A DNA stretch of 64,000 bases from Wolbachia endosymbiont (group B) of Germaria angustata (GTDB taxonomy: Bacteria > Pseudomonadota > Alphaproteobacteria > Rickettsiales > Anaplasmataceae), in the NCBI RefSeq assembly GCF_964026725.1, contig NZ_OZ034691.1:806001-870000 (forward strand), given 5' to 3'. This document shows, in pieces, positions 56,717 to 64,000 of the stretch. The notes under the pieces were generated by a model. It made no database searches, was not told the DNA's origin, and was given only the letters and a program-made list of their open reading frames with translations. A program made the translations under genes and the position numbers. How positions within the stretch are numbered: position 1 is the first letter of the stretch; each line of letters starts with the position of its first letter.

Positions 56717-58495
56717 ATGAGAAGTGATCAATTACTAGCAGAAGTACTGAGTATAATTAACGATAAGACAGATTTAAATGAAGATAATATAATTCAGGAA
56801 ATACAAGAAGAACTAAAGAAACAGAATCAAGATCTACATGAAGAGTGGAGGAAAGTTAAATTTGATGTAAATCATTTATTTAGTCAAGAACTTACATTGT
56901 TGCACGTAGCTGCTAGAGGTGGCTTTGAAAACGTAGCAAAAGTTCTGGTAGCAGCAGGAGCTGATGTTAATAAGAAAGATAGTAGGCACGAGAAGATTCC
57001 TTTACATTTAGCTGCTGAAAATGGTCATGTTGAAGTAGTAGAATTTTTCTTAAATAAAGGAATAAGTGTTAATGTAATGGATAAAGAGGGCAATACCCCT
57101 CTGCATTATGCTGCAGATAATGGAAGTAGAAAAACAATATCAATTCTAATAAGAAAAAATGCAGATCCTTGGTTAAAGAATTTTCATGGTAAAACTCCAG
57201 TGAATATTTATGCATTCAAGCATCCTAATGGCTCTGGATACTTAATGCAGCTGAAAAAAGCGAAAATTCAAGGTTATATCGTTTTTGGCTCAATGTTGTT
57301 GTTAGGTGCTGCTATGGCAACATCAATTGTTGCGGTTAATTTAATTGTACCTGATGTGCCTGTATTAAAGGTGTTATTGTGTGTAAGTATTTTGTATGCA
57401 TTTGCATCTATAGCTAAATATATTACGTACAAAGCGGCTGAATTGGATGCTGAAAATGAGATTAAAAACGAGCAAGATTCAAACATAATAAATATTGAAG
57501 AAGTGAGTGATGAAAAAAAATCGGTTAATAAAGCAACGCGCTCAAAAAAATTAAATGATCTTGTTTGTGCAATAAAAGGCTCTTCTAGAATAGAGATAGT
57601 TGATCCAGACAAGCAGAAAAAAGTAACACTTGATGATGTTATTGTTTCAAATGAAGTAAGAAAAGAGTTAAAAATGATTTGTGGTCATATATCAGAGAAG
57701 AAGAAGAAAGCTCTTGAAATGCTAAGTTGCAAAATGCCAACAGGCTATATTTTATATGGTCCACCTAGAAATGGTAAAACTCTTATTGCTCGTGCAATTG
57801 CATGTGAAGCTAATGCTAAATTTATTAGCGTTTCTGGATCTGAATGTATGCAAAAATATGCTGGACACAGCGCACATTACATAAAAGATCTTTTTGCAAA
57901 AGCGAGAGAAAATGCTCCTTGCATAGTCTTTATAGATGAAATAGATGCTGTTTGTACAAAACGTAGTAATAGTGGACGAAGTGATGAAGAACACAACCGA
58001 ATTGTAAATCAGTTTTTATGCGAGCTTGATGGTTTTAATCCTATAGAAGGCGTGACAGTCATTGCTGCAACTAATCGTCTAGAAAGTTTAGATGAAGCAG
58101 TAATTAGATCAGGTCGCCTCTCTAAACATATTGAAATTCTTTTACCAGATAAAAGCCTACGTGAAAAAATATTGGATCTTTATACGAAGAAAGTGCCAAT
58201 GGCACCAGATGTAAATCTAGCAGAACTTGCAGAAGAAACTAATGGTTTTTCAGGAGCTGATCTAGAAAATTTGGTAAATGAAGCAAAACTTCATGCTGTA
58301 GATCAGATTTGCGAAGAAGAGTCAGAAGATGAAGAGCTAAAAGTGACAGTGACCATAGATGATTTCAATAATGTACTTAAACGTCTTAAATCTAAAAAGA
58401 TTGAAGTTGGGAATGAGAATAAAAAAGTGAGTAGCTTGATAGAAGGTTGGGGAAATATTTTGAATTTTAGAGAATTAAAAAATATTGTGGCTTAG
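56717..58495 (+). CDS. Ankyrin-transmembrane-AAA ATPase fusion protein
   Basis: A 592-residue protein with an unusual order. Residues 1-58: charged helical leader like that of the ankyrin protein at 24279. 58-165: three to four ankyrin repeats (TLLHVAARGG, IPLHLAAENGH, TPLHYAADNGS). About 187-236: two transmembrane helices. 305-555: an AAA domain close to FtsH and p97: Walker A GPPRNGKT at 348-355 (GPPGTGKT usual), pore loop KYAG at 380-383, Walker B FIDEID at 405-410, sensor 1 AATNR near 453, Arg finger region RSGR at 464-467, then a helical C-domain (FSGADLENLVNEAK). The HExxH protease of FtsH is absent. It would be a membrane-bound unfoldase with an ankyrin recruitment module; the side it faces and its target are unknown. 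Confidence 0.88.
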   Translation: MRSDQLLAEVLSIINDKTDLNEDNIIQEIQEELKKQNQDLHEEWRKVKFDVNHLFSQELTLLHVAARGGFENVAKVLVAAGADVNKKDSRHEKIPLHLAAENGHVEVVEFFLNKGISVNVMDKEGNTPLHYAADNGSRKTISILIRKNADPWLKNFHGKTPVNIYAFKHPNGSGYLMQLKKAKIQGYIVFGSMLLLGAAMATSIVAVNLIVPDVPVLKVLLCVSILYAFASIAKYITYKAAELDAENEIKNEQDSNIINIEEVSDEKKSVNKATRSKKLNDLVCAIKGSSRIEIVDPDKQKKVTLDDVIVSNEVRKELKMICGHISEKKKKALEMLSCKMPTGYILYGPPRNGKTLIARAIACEANAKFISVSGSECMQKYAGHSAHYIKDLFAKARENAPCIVFIDEIDAVCTKRSNSGRSDEEHNRIVNQFLCELDGFNPIEGVTVIAATNRLESLDEAVIRSGRLSKHIEILLPDKSLREKILDLYTKKVPMAPDVNLAELAEETNGFSGADLENLVNEAKLHAVDQICEEESEDEELKVTVTIDDFNNVLKRLKSKKIEVGNENKKVSSLIEGWGNILNFRELKNIVA

Positions 58496-58752
58496 CTAAA
58501 TAAAAAACATATGGATCTCCTTATTGTAAAACAGGAAAGTGATTCAGCGAATGTAAATGCAAAAGTAGAGATAGAGTACAGAGAAAGCAGGTAAAATAGT
58601 GATTTTAATTGTGTTAGATAGATTTTGACTTTCTGTTCTTTTTCTTACTATTTATCACAAATCTCCCTAACATTTATCTCTCTCTTACAGATTCATTCAA
58701 ACTTAATTAAGTGGGAGTATTGTTAATGCGAAAAGGGTTTAATTAAAATGGT

Positions 58753-60093
58753 ATGGCGTGTGAGGAAGACATACATCAATTGGTAGAAAGTGGATTTGAT
58801 ATTAACTCAAAAGATGTAAGCGGAGTCACTCTCTTGCATAAGTTTACAAAAGAAGGCGATTTAGTTGGAGTAAAATCATTATTAGAGCACGAAGCTGACT
58901 TTAATGTTGTGGACAACGAAAATAGAAATCCACTGCATTATGCTATTATGCATGGACACAAAAAAATTGCTAAACTTCTTGTTAATCAACTGACAATTAA
59001 TTCTAGAGATAAAAATGGATTTACTCCACTTCACCTTGCTACACTACAAGATGACACAGAATTAATGGATTTTGTAATAGCAAAAGGCGCAAAAATTAAT
59101 GAAAAAGATGCTGAGGAAGGCTATACTCCTCTTCACATAGCTTCATTATACGGTTCTAAAAAGAGCGTCCAGATTTTAATTGATAGCGGAGCAAATCTTG
59201 AATGTGAAGATAACAACTTTCGTACTCCTTTATTTTTGACCATTTATCAATGTACTACACATTATGAAAGTAGAGCAGAGATTATAGAATATCTGATAAA
59301 GAAAGGTGCAAACATAGAAGCAAAAGATGCAGAAAATAATACTACGCTTTTTCTAGCAGCATATAACAACAAAATGCAACTGGTAAAGCTTATTGTAAAG
59401 CAAGCAAAAGCTAAGTTAAAAGAGTTTATTTGCACAAAAAATAAACATGGTTTTGATGCACTGGATTGCGCTATTAAGCATAATAATAGGCAAATGGTAA
59501 CATTTCTTGTTTCAAAGGGAATAGAAGCAGATGACCAAGATTGTAGCGGTAACACCAGGTTACATAAAGCTAGCTATAATGGTGATACTAAAGCAGTTAA
59601 GTTCTTATTGGAGCTTAAGGTAAACGTTAATGCCGTCACTAGATGCAACAGAACTCCTCTGCTACTTGCAGCTAAAAAAGGCCATGTAGAAATTGTAAGA
59701 ATGTTGTTAGCAGTAAAAGCCAATATGAATATTTGTGATCAACAAGGTTTTTCACCTCTGCATCTTACTATTCAAAAGGATTATTTTGATATAGCTCAGC
59801 TATTAATAGAAAAAGGGGCAATTAATTGTAGTAATGATTATACTGCAATAGATATGTTTATTGACAAGGCTCATAGCAAAAAAAATATTGAAGAAAATTA
59901 CAAAAAATTTTGTAGGTTTTTGATGCTTTACTTGAAAGAGCTACATAGTAAACACAAAGCCTTTTATGTACTTTCAATCCTAGCTCTAAGCTTAACAATT
60001 ATAGGTTTACCATTTATTTTCAAGCCTATTATTAAATATAGAGAAAGAAGTAAAATATATAAAAAAATTAGGGCTATGCTGATTTATATTTAA
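58753..60093 (+). CDS. Ankyrin-repeat protein with C-terminal membrane anchor
   Basis: A 446-residue protein made of about ten to eleven ankyrin repeats (residues 1-375), for example TPLHLATLQDDTELMDFVIA, TPLHIASLYGSKKSVQIL and RTPLLLAAKKGHVEIVRMLL, followed by a helix with one clear transmembrane segment (FYVLSILALSLTIIGLPFIF) and a basic tail. ATG 58753 lacks a ribosome-binding site and an in-frame stop lies nine bases upstream, while a short out-of-frame ATG with GGG is nearby, so the original N-terminus may be lost. Same direction as the ankyrin-AAA gene 257 bp upstream. Candidate host-interaction protein. Confidence 0.85.
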   Translation: MACEEDIHQLVESGFDINSKDVSGVTLLHKFTKEGDLVGVKSLLEHEADFNVVDNENRNPLHYAIMHGHKKIAKLLVNQLTINSRDKNGFTPLHLATLQDDTELMDFVIAKGAKINEKDAEEGYTPLHIASLYGSKKSVQILIDSGANLECEDNNFRTPLFLTIYQCTTHYESRAEIIEYLIKKGANIEAKDAENNTTLFLAAYNNKMQLVKLIVKQAKAKLKEFICTKNKHGFDALDCAIKHNNRQMVTFLVSKGIEADDQDCSGNTRLHKASYNGDTKAVKFLLELKVNVNAVTRCNRTPLLLAAKKGHVEIVRMLLAVKANMNICDQQGFSPLHLTIQKDYFDIAQLLIEKGAINCSNDYTAIDMFIDKAHSKKNIEENYKKFCRFLMLYLKELHSKHKAFYVLSILALSLTIIGLPFIFKPIIKYRERSKIYKKIRAMLIYI

Positions 60094-60150
60094 GTATAAC
60101 AGGAGAACTAAGCTAATATATGACAATTATCTGCTCGATAAAATGGAATT

Positions 60151-60995
60151 AAATGTATCCGTTTAGCAGAGTGGCAAAATAAAATAGACAAAACCATAAA
60201 AATAAATGGTGTCATGCAATTTGAGCTTCGGCATAGATCCCACATAAATTTTTTGGTACATATTTTTTCAACATTAATTTCGTATTCCATGCAGTCGAAA
60301 AAGCCCTCTATTTCTAAGCTTTATTGACTCAGATAATCCATAACTGGGGTATATAGCATTTCTGCTTACATTGATCCTGTCTAAATTTAATCCCTATATC
60401 TTTGTTTGATGCTTGTTATTCCATAATATTCTTCAATTCAAAGAATATTAATATTGGCATATAAGTATGAATATTATGCTAATATAATTACTTTTTAGGT
60501 ATATATGGCAAATTTATGCCTAGAAACAGTTTTTGGTTATTTCCTACACTTTCTTTATAAAAATCACAGGCGCCTGTTATTAGCTAAAGTAAAGGTCAAG
60601 TATCTGGAATTCTGGACATAAAATCCTCCTGTATAAAAAGATTAGAAAAAAATGCAGCGCACATATGACAGATCGCTGAAAAAGATACGCTACGTTTTTT
60701 ATTGAAAAGTTAACTGAAAGTCTGCAGACAAAGATAGATTTTGAGCTCTTAAAATATCTCTAATTGTCATTATAATCAGATTCAAAATATGCGGAAGTAA
60801 TTTTTTTTGACAATAGATTTCTTGTATAACCAAGTGTCATTCCAGCTGGGATCCAACTAAGTTGGTAAACACTTTACAACGTTTTTTGCGCGAAAAGGCT
60901 GGATGCCAGTGTCAGCTACTTGCATGACACCTATTTGTTCCTATGATAGTCTTATCTGTCTATCTTATTTTGCTACTCTGCTGAACAGATACGTT
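60151..60995. mobile_element. Degenerate element with about 38-bp terminal inverted repeats
   Basis: The left end at 60151-60189 (GTATCCGTTTAGCAGAGTGG, then CAAAATAAAATAGACA) matches the right end at 60957-60995 in reverse complement (GTATCTGTTCAGCAGAGTAG, then CAAAATAAGATAGACA) at about 33 of 37 positions. The inside is non-coding with many stops, contains a palindromic element at 60835-60929 nested in it, and shares a block with 8684-8735. I read it as a decayed transposon or MITE; no transposase motif or convincing target duplication is left. Confidence 0.6.
60835..60929 (+). repeat. Palindromic element, nested
   Basis: Starts TGTCATTCCAGCTGGGATCC and ends CCAGTGTCAGCTACTTGCAT then GACA, 95 bp. 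Its right end is nearly identical to that of the murD copy. It lies inside the degenerate element, so it arrived later. Confidence 0.75.
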
Positions 60996-61061
60996 TCTTT
61001 TACCTTTTTTATTCTGTAAATTTTTTAGTATTTGTATGTTTAACATAAGAACTACACAAGA

Positions 61062-62090
61062 CTACAAATGGTGAATCAGCATTACCTTAAAGAGAGTACC
61101 CATATTTTCAGTTAACCTTAAAAATTCACTGAAGATCTTATTCTTCTGTTCATTACTTGCATTTTTCATTAAAGCTTGCGCTCTTTCCTTTATACCAAAC
61201 AAATATAAAAATTCTCTTTGAGTTAAAATCTCACAATTTAAGTATTTTAATGAATCTTTTAACGCTTGAAAGTTCACAAGTGCAGTGATGTCACTATTAC
61301 CGACGTTTTCAAGAAAATTAGTATATTTATGCTGCCTTATCGATTGCAAAGTGCTCTTATATTCAGGATATACATAACCATAATCTATAATCAGGGCAGC
61401 TCCTCCGTTATTGACTATCTTATTCTCAAGTTTCTTTAATATTTCGATTCCGGCTAGGCATACTTCCACTACTGCACCATTGAAACCCCCTGTCATTCCA
61501 GTCTGGAATCCAGTTTTTGGTCTGGTTAAGCACTGGAGTGACAATGAAAGACTGCCATCATCTTGTTTTATTACTCTATTTTCATACCACTGCTCATCAC
61601 AATAAATAAATTGGTCAATTGGAAGGGCGTCAAATAACTCATTTGCAAAAAAAATAGTTGGCTGATTTGGTAAGTTGTCGACATCTGTGTGCCAATTAAT
61701 ATCTAATCCCTTTAATTTTTCCTTTTGTATTTTCTGTAAAAGAGGACTTATTTCAACTAGGTAAATGTTCATTGAGCTAAAAAAACAGCTGTATTTTTTA
61801 GTAACTCTTATTATATCGTTAATGAGTGTTCCTTTACCTGGTCCAAGTTCAACTAGAGAAAATTTTGATGGCTTTCCTAATTTTTCCCATGTATTCATTA
61901 TCCACACTGCAATTGTTTCACCAAATAGCTGACTAATTTCAGGTGCAGTAATGAAGTCACCATCTTTGCCAAGTGGTAATTTACTCATGTAATAACCATA
62001 CTCTTTGTGATATAGAGCAGCATTCATAAAATCACTGATTGATATTGACCCTTGTCTTTTATCAATTAATTTGTATATATAAGTGAGCAT
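61062..62090 (-). CDS. MidA/NDUFAF7-type SAM-dependent methyltransferase
   Basis: A 342-residue class I methyltransferase of the DUF185 family, whose mitochondrial member NDUFAF7 methylates an arginine of complex I subunit NDUFS2. Visible blocks: ISISDFMNAALYHKEYGYYM, DFITAPEISQLFGETIAVW, the SAM motif SLVELGPGKGTL, IFFANELFDALPIDQF and ALIIDYGYVYPE. About 18 residues near 183-200 (LTRPKTGFQTGMTGG region) are encoded by a palindromic repeat and have no place in the family. Whether the enzyme still folds is open. No strong ribosome-binding site. Confidence 0.9.
   Translation of the reverse strand: MLTYIYKLIDKRQGSISISDFMNAALYHKEYGYYMSKLPLGKDGDFITAPEISQLFGETIAVWIMNTWEKLGKPSKFSLVELGPGKGTLINDIIRVTKKYSCFFSSMNIYLVEISPLLQKIQKEKLKGLDINWHTDVDNLPNQPTIFFANELFDALPIDQFIYCDEQWYENRVIKQDDGSLSLSLQCLTRPKTGFQTGMTGGFNGAVVEVCLAGIEILKKLENKIVNNGGAALIIDYGYVYPEYKSTLQSIRQHKYTNFLENVGNSDITALVNFQALKDSLKYLNCEILTQREFLYLFGIKERAQALMKNASNEQKNKIFSEFLRLTENMGTLFKVMLIHHL
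61491..61543 (-). repeat. Palindromic element inside the midA-like gene
   Basis: 53 bp starting TGTCATTCCAGTCTGGAATC and ending GCACTGGAGTGACA. It begins and ends like the other elements and lies within an otherwise continuous reading frame, on the strand where the element reads ...TCATTGTCACTCCAG. Confidence 0.7.
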
Positions 62091-62185
62091 ATTATTAATA
62101 AATGTTTAACTATAGTGTGCCATACTATAAAATAGTGGAGTATTTATATATATAATATAAGTTTAAAGGCGATAGTGCTTTGGTT

Positions 62186-62557
62186 ATGAATAGTCAAGAT
62201 ACGGATTATGTTACCCTTATACCTCAAGATGATGGTATTGAATATAAATTTAAAGAAGCTATCAATTTTGTAGAAAATAAGGTTGTAGGTGCCGACGGAT
62301 TAACTTTAGCAGAAATATTTCAAGTACTAGTTCGAATGTTGAATGGTGACCTAGAGTTAGTAAAAAAAGTGCTAGCATATGCTAATATTATGGTAAAGCA
62401 TGGAATGAGGTTAGCACAAGAGTCACAATTGAGCAGAGCTGATGTTCGCAGAGCTTTGGAAGGGAAAGAAAGTGTTTTCAATAGGCAAGATTTTATCAAA
62501 AAACCACCTCTTGTACCTTCTATAAAATCGGTTAAAAAGAAAAGCAGAGGTCTTTAA
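62186..62557 (+). CDS. Hypothetical protein (123 aa)
   Basis: From ATG 62186 (a TTG at 62180 is open too) the product is soluble, helical and begins MNSQDTDYVTLIPQDDGIEY; the C-terminus is basic (PSIKSVKKKSRGL). The middle (ADGLTLAEIFQVLVRMLNGD) looks like a conserved helical core. It ends with TAA directly followed by the ATG of the DUF2610 gene, so the two are coupled. No family recognised. Confidence 0.65.
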   Translation: MNSQDTDYVTLIPQDDGIEYKFKEAINFVENKVVGADGLTLAEIFQVLVRMLNGDLELVKKVLAYANIMVKHGMRLAQESQLSRADVRRALEGKESVFNRQDFIKKPPLVPSIKSVKKKSRGL

Positions 62558-62839
62558 ATGGTTGAGTCTATAAAAAAATTTACTGTACAGTGTGATTTCA
62601 AAGGGCAAAGTTCACCTTTTGCAATATACATAGGAGATCCAAAGGGTGATACTCATCCAATTCACCATCAAGATTCCTGGCTTGCAAAGGAGCGTGGAGG
62701 AAACATACCTAATAAAGTCAAAGAAAGTCTGCAAAAATTATATAAGTTATCTAAAGAAAATGGAGTCTCTTTTTCAGAATTATGTGCATATGCTATTACT
62801 GTAGTTAGTAATAATGATAAAAAAAATAATGGCAAATAG
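62558..62839 (+). CDS. DUF2610 protein
   Basis: A 93-residue protein of the DUF2610 family, which I know mainly from Rickettsiales. Characteristic stretch: TVQCDFKGQSSPFAIYIGDP then KGDTHPIHHQDSWLAKERGG. Small, soluble, with a C-terminal helix. It is the second gene of a two-gene unit with the 62186 protein (stop and start abut) and converges directly on dapD, whose stop is the next base. Function unknown. Confidence 0.85.
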   Translation: MVESIKKFTVQCDFKGQSSPFAIYIGDPKGDTHPIHHQDSWLAKERGGNIPNKVKESLQKLYKLSKENGVSFSELCAYAITVVSNNDKKNNGK

Positions 62840-63682
62840 TTAGGTTCTCAATATTTCATTTATGGAGGTTTTTGATCTTGTCTTCTCGTCTACTTTTTTT
62901 ACTATAATTGCGCAATAGGTTGAAATGTTATTTTTAGATGGAATGGATCCTGGCACTACTACAGAATAAGGTGGCACTTCACCGTAAGATAGTTTACTCG
63001 TTTCTCTATCAATAATTTTTGTTGATGCTCCAATAAACACCCCCATACTAAGGACTGATCCTTCCCTTATTATGACGCCTTCGGTTACCTCACTTCGTGC
63101 TCCAATGAAGCAGTTATTCTCTATAATGACCGGAGAAGCTTGAATAGGTTCAAGAACTCCGCCTATTCCCACTCCCCCGGAAATATGGCAATTTTTTCCT
63201 ATCTGTGCACAACTACCAATTGTTGACCAGGTGTCTATCATTGTACCAGAATCAATATATGCACCAACGTTGATAAAGCTTGGCATTAGAACAACATTTT
63301 TACCTATGTAAGCAGATTGGCGGACAAAACACCCAGGAACTGCTCTAATTTTTGAATGGTAAAATTTTTCTTCATTCCATTCACTAAACTTACTACCGAT
63401 TTTGTCAAACCAGCAATTGGTGTTGTCTATTATTTTGCTTTCCTCAGTGAGGAAATGTAATAATATTGACTGCTTTATCCACTTATGTACTATCCATTCT
63501 CCACTTGATAGCTTTTCTGCTACTCTAATTTTACCACTGTCAAGTAACTCAATTACCTCTTTGATTATTAATCTTGCTTCGTGTTTTAGATTATAGTCGT
63601 TAAGTTTTTCTTTATCTTTCCAAATATTTTCTATCTCACCTTGTAATTTTTTAGTTGCAAATTTTTCATTTATTATATACAT
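62840..63682 (-). CDS. dapD: Tetrahydrodipicolinate N-succinyltransferase
   Basis: DapD succinylates tetrahydrodipicolinate on the way to meso-diaminopimelate, used for peptidoglycan. The 280 residues have an N-terminal helical domain, then left-handed beta-helix hexapeptide repeats ([60 protein letters not shown]) and the C-terminal [13 protein letters not shown]. Length is normal. ATG 63682 starts at the family N-terminus. Together with murD it supports retention of a lipid II-type pathway. The upstream gene is divergent, 38 bp away. Confidence 0.96.
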   Translation of the reverse strand: MYIINEKFATKKLQGEIENIWKDKEKLNDYNLKHEARLIIKEVIELLDSGKIRVAEKLSSGEWIVHKWIKQSILLHFLTEESKIIDNTNCWFDKIGSKFSEWNEEKFYHSKIRAVPGCFVRQSAYIGKNVVLMPSFINVGAYIDSGTMIDTWSTIGSCAQIGKNCHISGGVGIGGVLEPIQASPVIIENNCFIGARSEVTEGVIIREGSVLSMGVFIGASTKIIDRETSKLSYGEVPPYSVVVPGSIPSKNNISTYCAIIVKKVDEKTRSKTSINEILRT

Positions 63683-63720
63683 ATTGATATCAAATTTATA
63701 TTATTTTATACGTAAGCACT

Positions 63721-64000
63721 ATGAAAATACAATGTCATAATTGTACTAAAACTTACTTAGTGTCTCGTGGGCAAATAGGTGAATCTGGAAGAAAAGTGAA
63801 ATGTACAAACTGCAATCACATGTGGCATGAGTATCTAAAAGAAATGTCAAGTGAATTGTGCCCTGCTGTTATACAAGAAAAAAAAGCTAGCTGGAGGCAA
63901 AGTTTAACTCTAGCTTTTGCAACAGTTGCAGGGTTATGCGTTATAATTGTTGGTGGTATCTTTCCAGGAGAGGTAAGTAAGATATATAAAGCAGTTAGTT
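63721..64000 (+). CDS. MJ0042-type zinc-ribbon membrane protein, partial
   Basis: The first 93 codons are seen; the 3' end lies outside the window. The N-terminus MKIQCHNCTKTYLVSRGQIG followed by GRKVKCTNCNHMWHE is the zinc-ribbon (MJ0042/zinc_ribbon_5) with two CxxC pairs found at the start of alphaproteobacterial membrane proteins, after which a transmembrane helix follows (LAFATVAGLCVIIVGGIF). Function of the family is not established. No stop in the visible part. Confidence 0.8.
   Translation, partial: MKIQCHNCTKTYLVSRGQIGESGRKVKCTNCNHMWHEYLKEMSSELCPAVIQEKKASWRQSLTLAFATVAGLCVIIVGGIFPGEVSKIYKAVS

Noticed and set aside
57274..57612. 112-codon minus-strand ORF within the ankyrin-AAA gene
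   Set aside because: Shadow of the plus-strand gene; its hydrophobic composition is the complement of the coding strand.

Overview
The window is AT-rich chromosomal DNA of a Wolbachia-type endosymbiont (Rickettsiales, Anaplasmataceae). The grounds are the combination of ankyrin-repeat genes, DUF2610, a TrcR-type regulator, a COQ9-family gene, small palindromic elements that start TGTCAT and end ATGACA (some inside reading frames), decayed IS5-family insertion sequences, many gene relics and unlinked housekeeping genes on both strands. I made no database search, so strain and supergroup are not assigned. Layout: 0-5 kb is largely decayed DNA (a DNA-ligase BRCT relic, small ORFs, an orphan gene) around intact recG, followed by a truncated ftsB-like gene, rpmJ, ppsR and ccmC. 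7.3-10.5 kb holds a Cys-rich unknown protein, a piece of a degenerate repeat element and an orphan secretin lipoprotein with a frameshifted end. 10.6-26.5 kb is core metabolism and information processing: guaA, a TerC-type membrane protein, malonyl-CoA decarboxylase, lepA, glutaredoxin, a tight ribF-lspA-M16-M16 run, purN, an MrpE-type antiporter subunit, an ankyrin protein, smpB and lgt. 26.7-28.2 kb is a gene cut in two by an IS5-family element; its halves rejoin in frame. 28.2-33.3 kb carries a secreted phospholipase D-like protein, ubiD, a transglutaminase-like exported protein and a DsbA-like thioredoxin. 33.4-41.8 kb is the accessory core: an OTU-like cysteine protease with a C-terminal membrane region, an ankyrin/membrane protein, a gene-transfer-agent-type DUF2460 protein, an unknown protein, sucA, and a low-complexity protein with an EPIYA motif that is split by an in-frame stop. 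41.8-55.8 kb is housekeeping (trpS, grpE, polyprenyl synthase, rpsP, PpiD-like foldase, a second defective IS copy, trcR, rho, guaB, rsmA, tRNA-Thr, tpiA, murD, COQ9). 55.8-61 kb is a second accessory island: an ankyrin relic, an ankyrin-membrane-AAA ATPase fusion, another ankyrin protein with a membrane anchor, and an 845-bp degenerate element with long terminal inverted repeats. 61-64 kb returns to a MidA/NDUFAF7-type methyltransferase, two small Rickettsiales proteins, dapD and the start of a zinc-ribbon membrane protein. Gene logic: the housekeeping genes cover purine synthesis, envelope lipoprotein maturation (lgt, lspA), peptidoglycan and diaminopimelate synthesis (murD, dapD), ubiquinone (ubiD, polyprenyl synthase, COQ9), the TCA cycle (sucA) and protein quality control. 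The accessory genes look like host-interaction functions: ankyrin proteins, an OTU-like protease, a protein with eukaryotic-type linear motifs, and exported PLD-, DsbA- and transglutaminase-like proteins. The most unusual items are the ankyrin-TM-AAA fusion at 56717-58495, the EPIYA-containing protein at 40453-41817, the OTU-like protein at 33486-34721, and a palindromic element inserted in frame in murD.
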